64,000 bases of DNA from Bufo bufo. Taxonomy: Eukaryota > Chordata > Amphibia > Anura > Bufonidae. The DNA is taken from positions 160,279,256 through 160,343,255 of the forward strand of contig NC_053394.1 of NCBI RefSeq assembly GCF_905171765.1, written 5' to 3'. The notes beneath the pieces are model-generated. The model was not told the origin of the DNA and did no database searches. It saw nothing but the letters and a program-made list of their open reading frames with translations. The position numbers and the translations under genes were made by a program. Shown in pieces: positions 1 to 11,268 of this stretch (within the stretch, counting starts at the first letter, position 1; every line of letters starts with the position of its first letter).

Positions 1-688
1 AGGGTCGTCCACCCCCACCCCCCCTTATCATTGGTGGCAGTGGGAAGTTCTGATCGGAGTCCCAGCAGTGTAATGCTGGGGATCTGATCGGTTACCATGG
101 CAGCCAGGAGTCACGCTACTGAAGTCCTGGCTGCGATGGTATGTTACTGAGCAGCATTATACTCACGTGTGCCGTGGCCGCCGGGCGCTCCTTCTCATAG
201 GTCTGTACGGCGCATTGCTAATGCTATAAGCATTAGCAATGCGCCGCACAGACAGAAGGAGCGACTGGCGGCCACGGCGCACGCGAGTATAATGCTGCTC
301 ACTAACATACCATGGCAGCCAGGACTTCAGTAGCGTGACTCCTGGCTGCCATGGTAACCGATCAGATCCCCAGCATTACACTGCTGGGACTCCGATCAGA
401 ACTGCCCACTGTCACCAATGATAGGGGGGGACCCTGTGGGATATGGCCGGCACATTCATTGGTGGCGCAGTGGCCACAGTCCCTCCCCTCTTCCTCCTAC
501 TCTGTTCTCATTGGTGGTCAGCAGCAGCCGCGCACAGTGGAGAGGGAGGGACTCCCCCCTTCTCCACTGTGCCAGCTCAGGAGAACATGGTGCGCGCCGA
601 GAGCGCGATCATACGCGGTCCAGCGATATAGGCAATATGCACAAAATCCATATCGTGGCACAAATGTACAGTATATCGCCCACCCCTA
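1..688 (-). mobile_element. hAT-type nonautonomous element, left copy, cut by window edge
   Basis: This is the inverted counterpart of the element at 52145-53188. Its visible end is CCACCCCTA at 680-688, followed by the 8-base target duplicate CTGTCCGC (689-696). Positions 1-420 form an imperfect palindrome with its centre near 215, between two copies of a block that contains the motif CATGGCAGCCAGGA. ORFs here are by-products of the palindrome; no protein is recognised. Confidence 0.75.
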
Positions 689-1843
689 CTGTCCGCATCC
701 GCTGCTCCGTTCCGTGGTCCACAAAAAAATAAATAAAAATTGGATATAACCGGTCCTATTCTTATCTGTTTTGCAGACAAGAATAGTAAGTTATATTAAT
801 GGCTGTCCGTGCCATTCGACAAATTGTGGAACAGACGCCATCCGTGTTTTGCGGACCGCAAAACACACAACATTCGTGTGCATGTGTAGTGTACGGGGAC
901 TGTAATGCCCGTCACTACAAAAGGGTCACTTGGTGTGCTGTCGTTCCCCCCCCTTACTTATGGGGAAGTTGGTATATGTCATCCTTATAAAATGTCATGT
1001 AATGTAATGCTATGTTTTCCCTGTTACTGTGAAACTTGCATGTACAGGCCTGCTAGGGGTGTCATTCCAGCTCTTGGTCATTAGAGGGAGCTAGGGAGCC
1101 CTAGTTTATATAAGGCCCAGACAGGAAAAGGAAAAGGCAGTTGAGTCTAGAGTCGAGTCTAGTCTAACCAGAGATTAGACAATGTCAGAGACAAGTCCAG
1201 GCCTGAAGCCTGCGTACCAGGAGAGGGTATTGAAGTCCCTGTAACCGGGTTCCAAATCCAAGTCAGACGGTTCCCCTCCTGAGATCCCATATGCAGAAGC
1301 AGGAATATCTCATTTCAAGAGCCTGAGGAAGCTGAGAGGGACAGTGGCAAGCCAAGGAGAGCAAGAGGTACTCAAGACAGCAGAGGAGGTACTTTATAAA
1401 GAGAAAACCAAGGATATACGCCAGAGTTAAGGTAATGGGCCTTGGAGAAGATTTTCTATATTCCAGGATCAGACAGGAATAGAGTGCAAGCTGCCTGTAC
1501 TGCAAGTCCTGTGTTTCACACTCTGAATGTCACCTTGCTGCACCTGTATTGCCTGCATCAACCGTATTGAAAGATCGACTGTATGCAAAGGAACTGCGTT
1601 TCCGTTATTGTCCTATATTCATGATAACTACTAAAGTTGGAGTTCTACTTTAACATCACGTGTTCCTCAGTTATTCCTGCTAGCAGCAAACGGCGTGCCA
1701 CCGTTTAATTGGCACTGGCGTCACGAACATTTCCTATCATCCCCTACCCTTGCAGAGAGTCAGCGTCTCAGGTTAGTGTCCATTGCACTACAACACCCAG
1801 GAACATTTCTAAAACACAACTTGAGTACGCTGCACACGTAACC
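689..1843 (-). mobile_element. PIF/Harbinger-like MITE, left copy, interrupted by LTR
   Basis: This corresponds to the right-arm MITE at 51940-53306. The terminal inverted repeat (GGTTACATGCACACG in the right arm) ends at 1843 and is followed by the target triplet TAA (1844-1846). A solo LTR splits the terminal repeat. The other end lies outside the window, beyond the hAT element nested in this MITE. Confidence 0.6.
885..1834. mobile_element. Solo LTR (950 bp) inserted only in the left arm
   Basis: The stretch starts TGTAGTGTACGGGG and ends ACGCTGCA, giving the TG...CA ends of an LTR. It is flanked by CATG (881-884) and CACG (1835-1838), a 4-base duplication with one mismatch. A TATA-like TTATATAAGG lies at about 1106-1115. 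The right arm has the uninterrupted site near 51943-51950. No internal retrotransposon sequence is seen, so a solo LTR left by LTR-LTR recombination fits best. The family is not recognised. Confidence 0.65.
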
Positions 1844-2443
1844 TAAGGAAGCTCCACATAAAACTACAAATAAAGCCGTCATATAGCCCCAGCCATTGGC
1901 CTAGCAGGGCTGAGTGAGCGCAGGGGTCTCATACTACACAGCCATATGGCGGATATATTCTCCCGAGGAAGCTTTTTCCCTCCTATGGTTCCCATTGTGA
2001 ATGGCAGGGCACAGTAGCACTGACAGGTCTATAGGCACAGCACCCTCTGGACTGCCCCACCATGACACATGCCTGGAGCACAGCGCCCCCTCTAGGTTAC
2101 ATCTGTGTAATGGAGGGCTGGGATCACAGCACAAGTGGCTGCTATAGGCGTCACACCCACTTAAAGGGGAACTCCTGCAGTGGTAAAATAAACTCCAGGA
2201 GCTGATGCCGGTGACCACTGTATACACAGCTCATCCTGTACAGCAATGCAAAGTCACCCGTGGAAAACGGGACGCAGAAAACTACAGCACTTATCCTTAG
2301 TTTCTAGTCCATAAAAGTGTAGGGAGTCTACAGCAGACATCTTCCATTACAGATTCCACTTCCCTCTGATAAGCCGTAAACACCCAGACTCAGCGATAAG
2401 AGCCCGCGCCCTATCGTGCAATGCAAGCGCTGAGGCGTCTTAC

Positions 2444-2491
2444 TGTTGTCTTGCGGTGAAATCCTCAGGCACAGGAGTCACAGCCGGAGAA
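2444..2491 (-). other. Duplicate GSTP exon 1 (noncoding plus first base of ATG), facing left
   Basis: This matches exon 1 of the visible GSTP1 gene (about 51292-51339) in reverse orientation, including the donor GTAAGA, read on the minus strand from 2443 downwards. As in the right copy, the exon ends in A, so a start codon would need TG from a downstream exon to the left of the window. The start of the exon is estimated as about 25 bases downstream of the TATA box. Whether this copy drives a functional gene cannot be seen. Confidence 0.75.
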
Positions 2492-2780
2492 CTGCAGCCA
2501 GGTGAGGCGGAGACTTTATAGGCGGCGGAGGGGGCGGAGCTGAAGGCGGAGGCAGACTGCGCCTGCGCGGCGGCTCCTGTCAGTCACGGCGGCAGCCTCA
2601 GGCTCGGCTCCTCTCACTGCAGGAGGGCAACCAGGCTGTGCTGCCCACCTAGTAAGAGCAAGCCAGGGCGGGGCAGTGGTCTGTGCCCCCAGCAGCCGCC
2701 ATCAATCATGCAACAAGGTCTTGCTTACATGAGACAGTTTTGTCGCGTTTTCTTTTTTGATACAAAATCACTGCGTTTTT
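2492..2780 (-). promoter_or_regulatory. Duplicate GSTP core promoter facing left
   Basis: On the minus strand this holds TATAAA (complement of 2515-2520), the GC-rich stretch CTCCGCCCCCTCCGCC just upstream, and a CpG-rich segment up to about 2700. By eye it differs from the right-arm promoter by only one base in a run of G over about 280 bases. It is more conserved than the surrounding duplicated DNA. Confidence 0.7.
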
Positions 2781-2859
2781 TTCTGCTGTTTAAACTAGTC
2801 AAAAAATTGTGACAAAAACTCTTTAAATACGGCTCATGTGAATACACTACATAGCTATG

Positions 2860-3150
2860 GGCCATTAAAGGGGTATTCTGCTTGCTAGAAGTTATCCCCT
2901 ATCCACAGGCTGGGGCATAACTATCAGATCGGTGGGGGTCCTACTGCTGCGGACCCCGTATCTCCTGCAGCCCCCCTGAAATTAAGGAAGTGGCCGGTCA
3001 CACATGCTGGTGGCCGCTCCATTCACTTCTATGGTAGTTCCGGAGATAGCCGGTACAGCGCTCCACTGTCTCCGGAATTCCCATAGAGATGAATGGATAA
3101 TGTCTAACAACTGGAATACCCCATTTAACCCTTTTGAGGACCAAGCCATC
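2860..3150. repeat. Interspersed anuran-type repeat starting TTAAAGGGGTATTC
   Basis: A short dispersed repeat starts at the TTAA motif near 2866 and runs to the TTTAACCC near 3124. The same sequence in reverse is at about 50655-50925 in the right arm. It has no coding content. The TTAA ends suggest piggyBac-type mobilisation (inference). Confidence 0.5.
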
Positions 3151-3769
3151 TTTGACAGAGAGGTTTTTGTTTTTTTCCAACAGTCTTACCTTTTTTTATT
3201 TTTTCGGCAGCATAGACGTATTAGGCCTTTTTTACATGAGCGAGTTTTCCGTCCGGATGTAATGTCTGCATACCTCCCAACTTTAGAAAATTGTAAAGAG
3301 GGACAACGTGTGCATCGCGTGTAGCGCTCCGCTGCAATTTGTTTCATACCAGGCCACGCCTCTAACTCTGCCCAAAGCATAACTATACACACCCATTCCC
3401 CATGTGCTCCCTCAGAGTAGTTATGCCAAGATATGTGCCCCCTTCACAGTAGATATGCCAAGATGTGCCACCTCAGAGTAGTTATGCCCAAATATTCCCC
3501 CTCAGAGTAGTTATGCCCAGCGGTGCCCCCTTCATAGTAGTTATGTCAACGTGTGCCCCCTTCACAGGAGGTAAGAAAATCTAACAGTAAATACTCACCT
3601 GGTTCCTCTGATGATCACAGCTCAGCTGCAGGCGCTCCCCAGTAGGATACTGTCACACATTGCACTTGCTGTGTAGGAGCAGGGGCACAGAGGGTGATTC
3701 CTCCGCTCCTCCTACACAGCCAGTAGCGAGATGTGTAATACCTTCCCTCCAGTTCTACTGTTAAATAGG

Positions 3770-4010
3770 TTGTCCTCTTTATACTACTGATGATCTATCC
3801 TCCGGATAGGTCATCAATGTCAGATCAGCCGTGGTCCTCCGACACCCCCGACGATCAGCTATTTGAAGAGAGGGCAGCGCTCATATGAGAGCTGCCCTCT
3901 CTGATCTGTTCACCTGCTCGCCGTAGGATTTGCAGTGATGAGCAGGTAAACAGATCAGAGAAGGCAGCACTCATACAAAAAAAAAAAAAGCGGACAACCC
4001 CTTTAACTCC
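3770..4010. repeat. Palindromic MITE with AGGTTGTCC / GGACAACCCC ends
   Basis: An imperfect fold-back has complementary halves: GAGAGGGCAGCGCTCATATG pairs with the later copy near 3950-3975. Ends are AGGTTGTCC and GGACAACCCCTTTAA. The right arm carries the same element in reverse at about 49780-50025, so it predates the duplication. A related element begins at 63936. Confidence 0.6.
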
Positions 4011-4014
4011 TTAA

Positions 4015-7000
4015 GAACCGGGTTCATTTTCGCCGTATTTAAAACTTAAGTAAATAAAAAAAAGTATATATATGAGGTATCGCCGCGTCCGTAAGAACTT
4101 GCTCAATAAAAACATCACATGATCTAATCCCTGAGGTGAACACCATAAATTTTTTAAAAATAAATATGGTGTAAAAAAAGCCATTTTTTGTCACCTTACA
4201 TCACAAAAAGTGTAATAGCAAGCGATAAAAAAGTCATACGCACCCCAAAATAGTGCCAATCAAACCGTCATCTCACCCTGCAAAACATCATACCCTACCT
4301 AAGATAATCACCCAAAAACTGAAAAAACTATGGCTCTCAGACTATGGAGACACTAAAACATGATTTTTTTTTTTTTAAATGAAATCATTGTGTAAAACTT
4401 ACATAAATAAAAAAATGTAGACATATTAGGTATCGCCGTGTCCGTAATAAAAAAATAAAAACTGTGAAAAAAAAGGCATTTTTTGGTCACCTTACATCAC
4501 AAAAAGTGTAATAGCAAGCGATCAAAAAGTCATATGCACCCCAAAATAGTGCCAATCAAACCATCATCTCATCCCGAAAAAAATGAGCCCCTACACAAGA
4601 CAGTCGCCCAAAAAATAAATAAAATTATGGCTTTCAAAATGGGGAGAACACTAAAGAATCATTATTATTTTGTTTTATGCTTTGTTATGTAAAACTGAAA
4701 CAAATAACCAAAAAAAGTAGTGATATTTGGTATTGTCGCGTCCGTGACAACCTGCTCTATAAAAATACCGCATGATCTAACCTGTCAGATGAATGTTGTA
4801 AATAAAAAAATAATAAAAACGGTGCCAAATCAGCTATTTCTTGTTACCTTGCCTCTAGGGTTGTTGCGGGTATCGAAATTTCGATACCCAATCGATACTT
4901 CTGTCCCGGTATCGATACGATACCGGGATTTCCATTTTTTCGATACTGGGCTGCGCTTCTGCGCAGTCTAGTATCTCTGAACATGAGAGCGCTGCTCTCA
5001 GCGCGCTCATGTTCTCTCAGCAGCACGGGGAGAAGGAAGCAGTCTCTCCCTCCCCCTGTGCTGCTGCCGCCGCTGCCACCAATGAGAAGAGAGGGGTGGA
5101 GGAGGGGCGGGCGCACTGCGCCATCAATGATAGTACTTTTCCTACACAGAGCCGCGCCCAGCGATGTCCCAGCACTCACCATTAGTCCTGGGCGCCGCTC
5201 CGTTTGCCCGCTGTGCCCCATTACTGTCTCCTCTCCTGCTCCACATGCTGATTACTATCGGAGGGATGGGGAGGAGACATCAGCTTCTCTAGTGGGCGTT
5301 CCTTCCTGCGCTGCGATTGGACAGCGCTACAGCCAGGGAGAAGGAACGCCCACTAGTGAAGCTGATGTCTCCTCCCCATCCCTCCGATAGTAATCAGCAT
5401 GTGGAGCAGGAGAGGAGACAGTAATGGGGCACAGCGGGCGAACGGAGCGGCGCCCAGGAATAATAGTAAGTGCTGGGACATCGCTGGGCGCTGCTCTGTG
5501 TAGCCTAATACTGAAAGTCTGGACCCAGGAAAAGTAGACTTTAACCCATAATACAGGAGGCGGGTGCCGGTAGCAGAATCGCATTGCCGGCATCCTGCCC
5601 CTGACACCCGCCTCCTGTATTAAGGGGTAATTATCATTGGTGGTGCAGTGTGCCCCTTCTCCCCCCCCCCCCCCCTCAACCCCGCATCCCATTAAAATCA
5701 TTGGTGCCGGCCCCTCTCTACCACCCCAGTATTAAAATCATTGGTGGCAGTGGCCACAAGGTCCTCTCCCCTCCCCCTCATTGGTGGTGCAGTGGCAGCT
5801 TCTGATCGGAGCCCCAGCTGTGTAAGCCTGGGGCTCCGATCAGTTGCCATGGCAGCCAGGACGCTACTGAAGCCCTGGCTGCCATGGTAACATCCGTGAT
5901 GCTGTGTGCACAGAGCACAGAGCAGCAGGGACAGTGTGAAGTCCTAATTACCCTGATAGAGCTCTATCAGGGTGAATAGGACAAGGGATGAAAAGATCCC
6001 AGGTTCTGGCCCCTAGGGGGGGGAATCGTTATTAAATAAAAAGTGTAAAAAAAAAAGGAAAAAAATACCCCACCAACATATGAAGTATGAATCACCCCCT
6101 TTTCCCAATTTCACATATAAAATGTATAAATAATAAACATATTACATATTGCCACGTCAGAAAAGTCCAAACTATTAAAATATAAAAAAAATCTATGCGG
6201 TGAACGCCAGAACAGAAAAAATAAAAAAATACTGCGCGATTCGCCATTTTTTAAAATGCAGAATGCATGTGGCTTTTTTTTTTTCACGTGGTATCGAATG
6301 GTATCGAGTATCGCAATACTTTTTCATGGTATCGAAACCGAATAAAAAAATTGGTATCGCAACAACTCTACTTGCCTCACAAAAAGTGTAATATAGAGCA
6401 ACCAAATATCTTGTTACCTTGCCTCACAGCCTCTCCGAGAGGTGTATTTCCCCTGTAACTGGGACTACTATGTCAGCCCCAGTTAAAGGAGAAATCAATA
6501 GTGAAAAAAAATATAAAAAATTTAAGTTAAATGTCCCCCAGAGGTCTTGTATGACCTTATGGGAAACGCAAAGTGTAAAAGTAAAAATGTAAAAAATTTA
6601 AAAATAAAGTGTTTTATTTAAAAAAAGTTTCACATGTAAAAAAAAACTCCCCAATTAAGTTATTACAAAAAATGTTAAAAATAGAAAAAAATTAATAAAA
6701 TAGACACATTTGGTATTGCCGCGTCCGTGACGGCTGGCTCTATAAATATATCACATGATCCACCCCGTCCGATAAACACTATTAAAAAAATAAAAACTGT
6801 GTAAAAAAAGCCATTTTTGTCACCTTACGTCACAAAAAGTGCAACACCAAGTGATCAAAAAAGCGTATGTCCCACAAAATAGTACCAATAAAACTGTCAC
6901 CTTATCCCTCAACAAATGAGCCCCTACATAAGAAAATCGCTCAGAACTTGGAGACATTAAAACATCATTTTTTTTGTTTAAAAAATGCTATTGTGCTAAA

Positions 7001-8140
7001 GTTAAATAAATATAAAAAAGCATACATATTAGATATCGCCGCGTCCGTAACAACCAGCTCTATAAAAATATCACATGACCTAACCCCTCAGATGAACACT
7101 GTAAAAAAAAAAAAACAGTGCCCAAAAAACAATTTTTTCTCACCTTACATCACAAACATTGCAACACCAAGCGATCAAAAAAGCATATGCCCCCCAAAAT
7201 AGTACCAATCAAACAGTCACCTCATCCTGCAAAAAATGAGACCCTACTTAAGACAATCAGTCAAAAAATAAAAAAAACTATGACTCTCAGACTATGGAGA
7301 CACTAAAATATGATTTTTCTGCTTCAAAACTGCTATTATTATGTTAAAGTGAAATAAATAAATAAAAAGTAGACATATTAGGTAATGCCGCATACGTAAC
7401 AACCTCCTCTATAAAAATATCACATGACATAACCACTCAGGTAAACACCGTAAAAAATAAAAACAATGCCAAAAAAACTATTTTTGGTCACCTAACATCA
7501 CATAAAGTGCAACACCAAGCGATCAAAAAAGCATATTCCCCCCCGAAATAGTACCAATCAAACTGTCACCTCATCCTGCAAAAAATGAGACCATAACTAA
7601 GACAATTGGTCAAAAAATAAAAAAAGCTATGGTGATCAGACTATGGAGACACTAAAACATAATTTTTGGGGTTTTAAAAATGCTATTATTGTGTAAAACT
7701 TTCTTAATAAATAAGAAAAAGTATACATATTAGGGATTGAATCGTCCGTAACGATCTGCTCTATAAAAATATCACATGATCTAACCCCTCAGCTGAACGC
7801 TGGAAAAATAAATAAATAAAAACTGTGCCAAAACAACCAATTTTTGGTAACCTTGCCCCATAAAGTGTAATAATGAATTATCAAAAAATCATATGTACCC
7901 AAAAATGCTACCAATAAAAACGTCAACTCTTCCTGCAAAAAATGAGCCCCTGCACAAGACGATCAGCAGAAAAATAAAAAAAGATATGGCGTTCAGAAAA
8001 TGGAGACATAAAAACATAATTTTTTTTCAAAAATGCTCTGTAAAACTAAAACAAACTATAAAAAATAGCACATGATCTACCCTATCAGATGAATGTTGTA
8101 AAAAAATAAAAATAAAAAAAGGGCCAAAACAGCCCAATTC
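4015..8140 (+). repeat. AT-rich tandem-like repeat array (about 270-bp units)
   Basis: Diverged units recur with the landmarks CTATGGAGACACTAAAAC, GACATATTAGGTAT, CGCGTCCGTAA, CTCTATAAAAATATCACATGA, ACCCCTCAG and CACAAAAAGTG. The plus-strand array is interrupted by a hAT element (4856-6370). The same unit recurs in plus orientation at 9800-11600 and 41170-41680, and inverted at 28300-29500 and 48890-49740. Next to the piggyBac transposase remnant it starts right after the coding region, so I infer it is internal sequence of piggyBac-type elements. The short ORFs here are not genes. Confidence 0.7.
4856..6370. mobile_element. hAT-type nonautonomous element, 1515 bp, left arm only
   Basis: The ends are TAGGGTTGTTGCGGGTATCG and, inverted, TAGAGTTGTTGCGATACC. 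Flanks are perfect 8-base duplicates CTTGCCTC (4848-4855 and 6371-6378), typical of hAT. The right arm shows the unoccupied site near 48936. The interior holds GC-rich inverted repeats (near 5150-5260 versus 5380-5505) and a block related to the 52145 element. ORFs of 60-135 codons occur, but none resembles a transposase. Confidence 0.85.
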
Positions 8141-8549
8141 TCTAAGTCTCACCCCACCTCCACCCGCATTTTGCTGTACTTGATATACAGCAGCACGTGC
8201 CTCTCACATCCAGGGCCTCCCAGGTAACGTCTCCTCCAATGTAGATCTTCTCTGTCATCATCTTCTCCATTTGGTCCAGACACTTCTTTCAGCCGCACCT
8301 CGTCTCTGCAGAGAAATTCGCACCCAGTTTCGCAAATATTTTCAATTTCGTCTCTGCAGAGTGTGACACACAGGCATCTTAGTGTCCTCACTTTTCTATC
8401 ATCATCCCCCAACCTGGAGTCCCCACAGTGTTATCCTGCTGCTCACTGTGCCTCGGCCCCAATACCACAAGAAGAAATAATAGTGCCGCATAGTAATAGT
8501 GCTCCTCCACCAATAGTAATTCCCTTCTAGAATGCCCTCATTAGTAATA

Positions 8550-9140
8550 CTGGCCCCTACACTGCCCCACATTAAGTAATATGCCCCCCCTACACTGCCC
8601 CACATTAAGTAATATGCCCCCCACACTGCCCCACATTATGTAATTTGCCCCCACACTGCCTCACATTATGTAATTTGCCCCCCCCACACTGCCCCACATC
8701 ATGTAATTTGCCCCCCACACTGCCTCACATTATGCAATTTGCCCCCACACTGCCCCACATTATATGATTTGCCCCCCCACACTGCCCAACATCAACTAAT
8801 TTGCCCACCACAGTGCCCCACATTAAGAAATTTGCCCCCACACTGCCTCACATTATGTAATCTGCCCCCACACTGCCTCACATTATGCAATTTGCCCCCC
8901 ACCCTGTCCCACATTAAGTAATTTGCCCCCACACTGCCTCACAGTGATTTGCCCCCCACATTATGTTATTTGCCCACCACACTGCCCTCTATTATGTAAT
9001 ATGCCCCCCACTAAGTAATTTGCCCCCACACTGCCCTCCATTATGTAGTTTGCCCGCCACACTGCTCCCCACTAAGTAATTTGCCCCCCACACTAAGTAA
9101 ATTTGCCCCCAGACTGCCCTCCATTATGTAGTCCCCCCCC
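8550..9140. repeat. Minisatellite, about 31-bp unit
   Basis: Roughly 18 diverged copies of a unit near CACTGCCCCACATTATG plus TAATTTGCCCCC are present. Open frames such as 8739-8921 (rich in Pro, His and Leu) are translations of the repeat and not genes. Confidence 0.8.
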
Positions 9141-9153
9141 CCCCCCCCCCCGC

Positions 9154-9374
9154 ACTTGTGTCGCTGATCCTGTACAGTCTGTACTTGCTGGCTGCGCGAG
9201 CATGAGTTCAGTTAAGTTCAGTGTCTTCGGCGCGCAATCCCTTCCTGCGGCGCTTGATCCCGTGAGACCCACCGTGGGAGGTTACGGGTCTCGCGGGATT
9301 GCGCGCCGTAGTGACTGAACTCATGCCCACGCAGCCGGCAAGTAGAGGATCAGATCAGCGACACAAGTACAAGG
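9154..9374. repeat. Fold-back palindrome
   Basis: ACTTGTGTCGCTGATCC near 9154 pairs with GATCAGCGACACAAGT near 9354-9369, and GCATGAGTTCAGT pairs with ACTGAACTCATGC. The central arms are GCGCGCAATCCC and GGGATTGCGCGC. It could form a long hairpin. Confidence 0.7.
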
Positions 9375-10140
9375 GGGCGGGTGCTAGTTGTGTTGGGAAC
9401 TTGGGTCCGCCGCGTGACACCCCATCAGACTGGTGTCACCCGGTGCGGCCCGCACCCTCCTCACAACGCCACTGTGTATCCCCTATATAAAAATGACTGA
9501 AATTGAAATGGGACTTCACAACGCCCTGTGTATTTCCGATCACTGCCGCGCGGATTGAAATCAATCAGCAGGCACCCTGGGACAATGCCAAGGGGGTTTC
9601 TGTGACCCCCCTCCCCCATATCGGCGATCGATGCAAACCGCAGGTCAATACAGAAGTTTCTGATCCGAAACGTCAAAATGATCTAAATTTTTGAATTTTC
9701 AGGATGGCCAAACGACACTCTGACACTCTGCTTGAAATGCCTGACATCTGTGCTGTGATGTCAGCCGTTTAACCCCTTCCATGCCGTGGTCCAGACCCAC
9801 TGGATCTTCAAGAACCAAGTGGGTCTGGGTAAAAAATAAAATAAAATAAAAAAGTGAAAAAAAGTAAAAATAAAAAAAACACTTTTATCACTGATTAAAA
9901 AAATAAATAAAAAAATGCACTACACATATTAGGTATCGCTGCGTCCGTAATACCCTGCTCTATAAAAATATCACATGACCTAACCCCTCAGGTGAATTCT
10001 GTAAAAAAAAAAAAAAAAGTGTGTAAAAAAAGCCATTTTTTAATCACAAAAAGTGTCACTTTCAATCATAAAAAGTGTAATAGCAAGCGATCAAAAAGTC
10101 ATACGCACCCCAAAATAATGCCAATAAAACCGTCATCTCA

Positions 10141-10968
10141 ATGGATCAGGCAAAGGTTTTGGGAGACTCGGATAGGCTTGCTTGGTTTGAGGGCTTGATA
10201 GGCCGGGACAAATCAGCTGGTACACTGTCTGATTTATATGGTAGACTCCAAAGTACCCATTCTATAGGGCTGGGCAACAAGGTATTTAGTCACTGGGAGA
10301 GGGAACTAAAAGATGATTCGCTGACAGCAAAGATGAGGGCGGGGTTAGAGAGAGTGAGACAGGCTGTAACCTGCGAAGATTGGAGAGAGATGCAATTCAA
10401 AATCCTTCATAAGGCGACATATGCTTTTGATCTATCTTACAAGGATGCTCCGGCACATTATCTCAGAGCATGTCCAAAATGTCAGCTACCTAAAGTTAAT
10501 CTTCTCCATGGTCTCTGGGAGTGTCCGTCCTTATCCCAACTATGGAACGAAGTAGTAGATCAGATCAAGGAGATATGGTATGTTGGATTGGATCTCTCTC
10601 CTCAACCGTGTATCTTTCATTATATTCCGACGGATCCGGATGGGAACTCCTCGCAGGTGATCGGAATCAAGGGGATACATGTAATGTTATTGTCCGCAAA
10701 AAAAAGTATTTTGAGACATTGGTTGTACCCTTCGGTGCCCATTTTGGAGGAAGTTTTGGGTATAGCAAAACAGATAATGTATATGGAAAGATTAGTCCCA
10801 GAACAATGTAAAGTTAGAGCCACAAAAAATTTCTTTCATAAATGGAGAAGCTTCATTGTTAAGATACTACCTCAAGACGAGATAAAGGAGCTGGTAGCCC
10901 CGTTCCTAGGCACTCAGTGGTATCTCTTGGAAAAAACAAAGGGTACGGCTTGGAAGGCTAGACAGTGA
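10141..10968 (+). pseudogene. L1 ORF2 C-terminal fragment
   Basis: This 275-residue open frame resembles the region after the reverse transcriptase in L1-type ORF2: a basic helical stretch, then a cysteine module with CPKC and WECP, then a hydrophobic tail. It lacks all catalytic domains and has no promoter of its own. A related fragment lies antisense in GSTP1 intron 3 (58870-60075); both share the features of the ORF2 tail but are diverged. It stays open because the insertion is young, not because a product is made (inference). Confidence 0.8.
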
Positions 10969-11268
10969 GTGGCATGAAGGATGAGATATGTAGTGAGTTA
11001 TGGAATTCAGGTTTAAGAAATAGGAGACACACATGATGAGCCATAAGGAGCTAATTTTGTTAGTTGGGAATGTAGTTTGATTTTGATTTTGGGGGGGAGG
11101 GGGGTATTTAGTGCATAAAAATAACAAAAATTGAGAAAATGATTGTCTATCATTCCCAATGTCTTTTCTATCAAACAATTTGTAATAATAGAAATGTAAT
11201 GATGAGACATGTCAAGTCATGTTTAATACTGTCATTTTCTGCCAATAAAATTTGTTTAAAAAAAAAAA
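10141..11268 (+). mobile_element. 5'-truncated L1-type LINE insertion
   Basis: The insertion is flanked by perfect 10-base duplicates CGTCATCTCA (10131-10140 and 11269-11278). It ends with CCAATAAAATTTG and a short A-run, as expected for target-primed reverse transcription. The open frame 10141-10968 (275 codons) is the C-terminal part of an ORF2-like protein. It includes a Cys-x2-Cys...His...Cys module (CPKC near residue 109, then LHGLWECP) typical of L1 ORF2 tails. Endonuclease and reverse transcriptase are missing, so it is a dead copy. The ATG at 10141 is chance at the truncation point. Confidence 0.88.

Larger units (their letters stand above)
1..6657 (-). repeat. Left arm of large inverted duplication (GSTP promoter region)
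   Basis: Read on the minus strand this stretch is colinear with 48660 to about 52832 on the plus strand. Shared landmarks in order are an AT-rich repeat block, a palindromic MITE (3770-4000 versus about 49780-50025), the GSTP promoter and exon 1, the start of intron 1, a Harbinger MITE and a hAT element nested in it. Left-arm-only insertions are a solo LTR (885-1834) and a hAT element (4856-6370). The core promoter differs by about one indel in 280 bases by eye, the flanks by a few per cent. The arm runs off the left edge of the window. The pairing is seen directly; reading it as a segmental inverted duplication is an inference. Confidence 0.88.
8141..9474 (-). mobile_element. hAT-derived GC-rich remnant with minisatellite
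   Basis: The right end AACGCCACTG (9465-9474) reads CAGTGGCGTT inverted, a hAT-like terminus. Inside is an exon-like segment (8180-8370), a minisatellite (8550-9140) and a palindrome (9154-9374). The first two are shared, inverted, with the hAT element at 44467-46483. The left end is not resolved and no target duplication is visible. Confidence 0.4.

Noticed and set aside
3004..3324. 106-codon ORF, also present inverted at 50458-50778
   Set aside because: Conservation between the two is explained by the inverted duplication, and the sequence is dispersed repeat.
4844..5701. Several 120-135-codon ORFs on both strands
   Set aside because: They lie in the inverted repeats of the 1515-bp hAT element, mirror each other across the palindrome and match no transposase.
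8739..8921. Pro/His/Leu-rich ORF
   Set aside because: Minisatellite translation.
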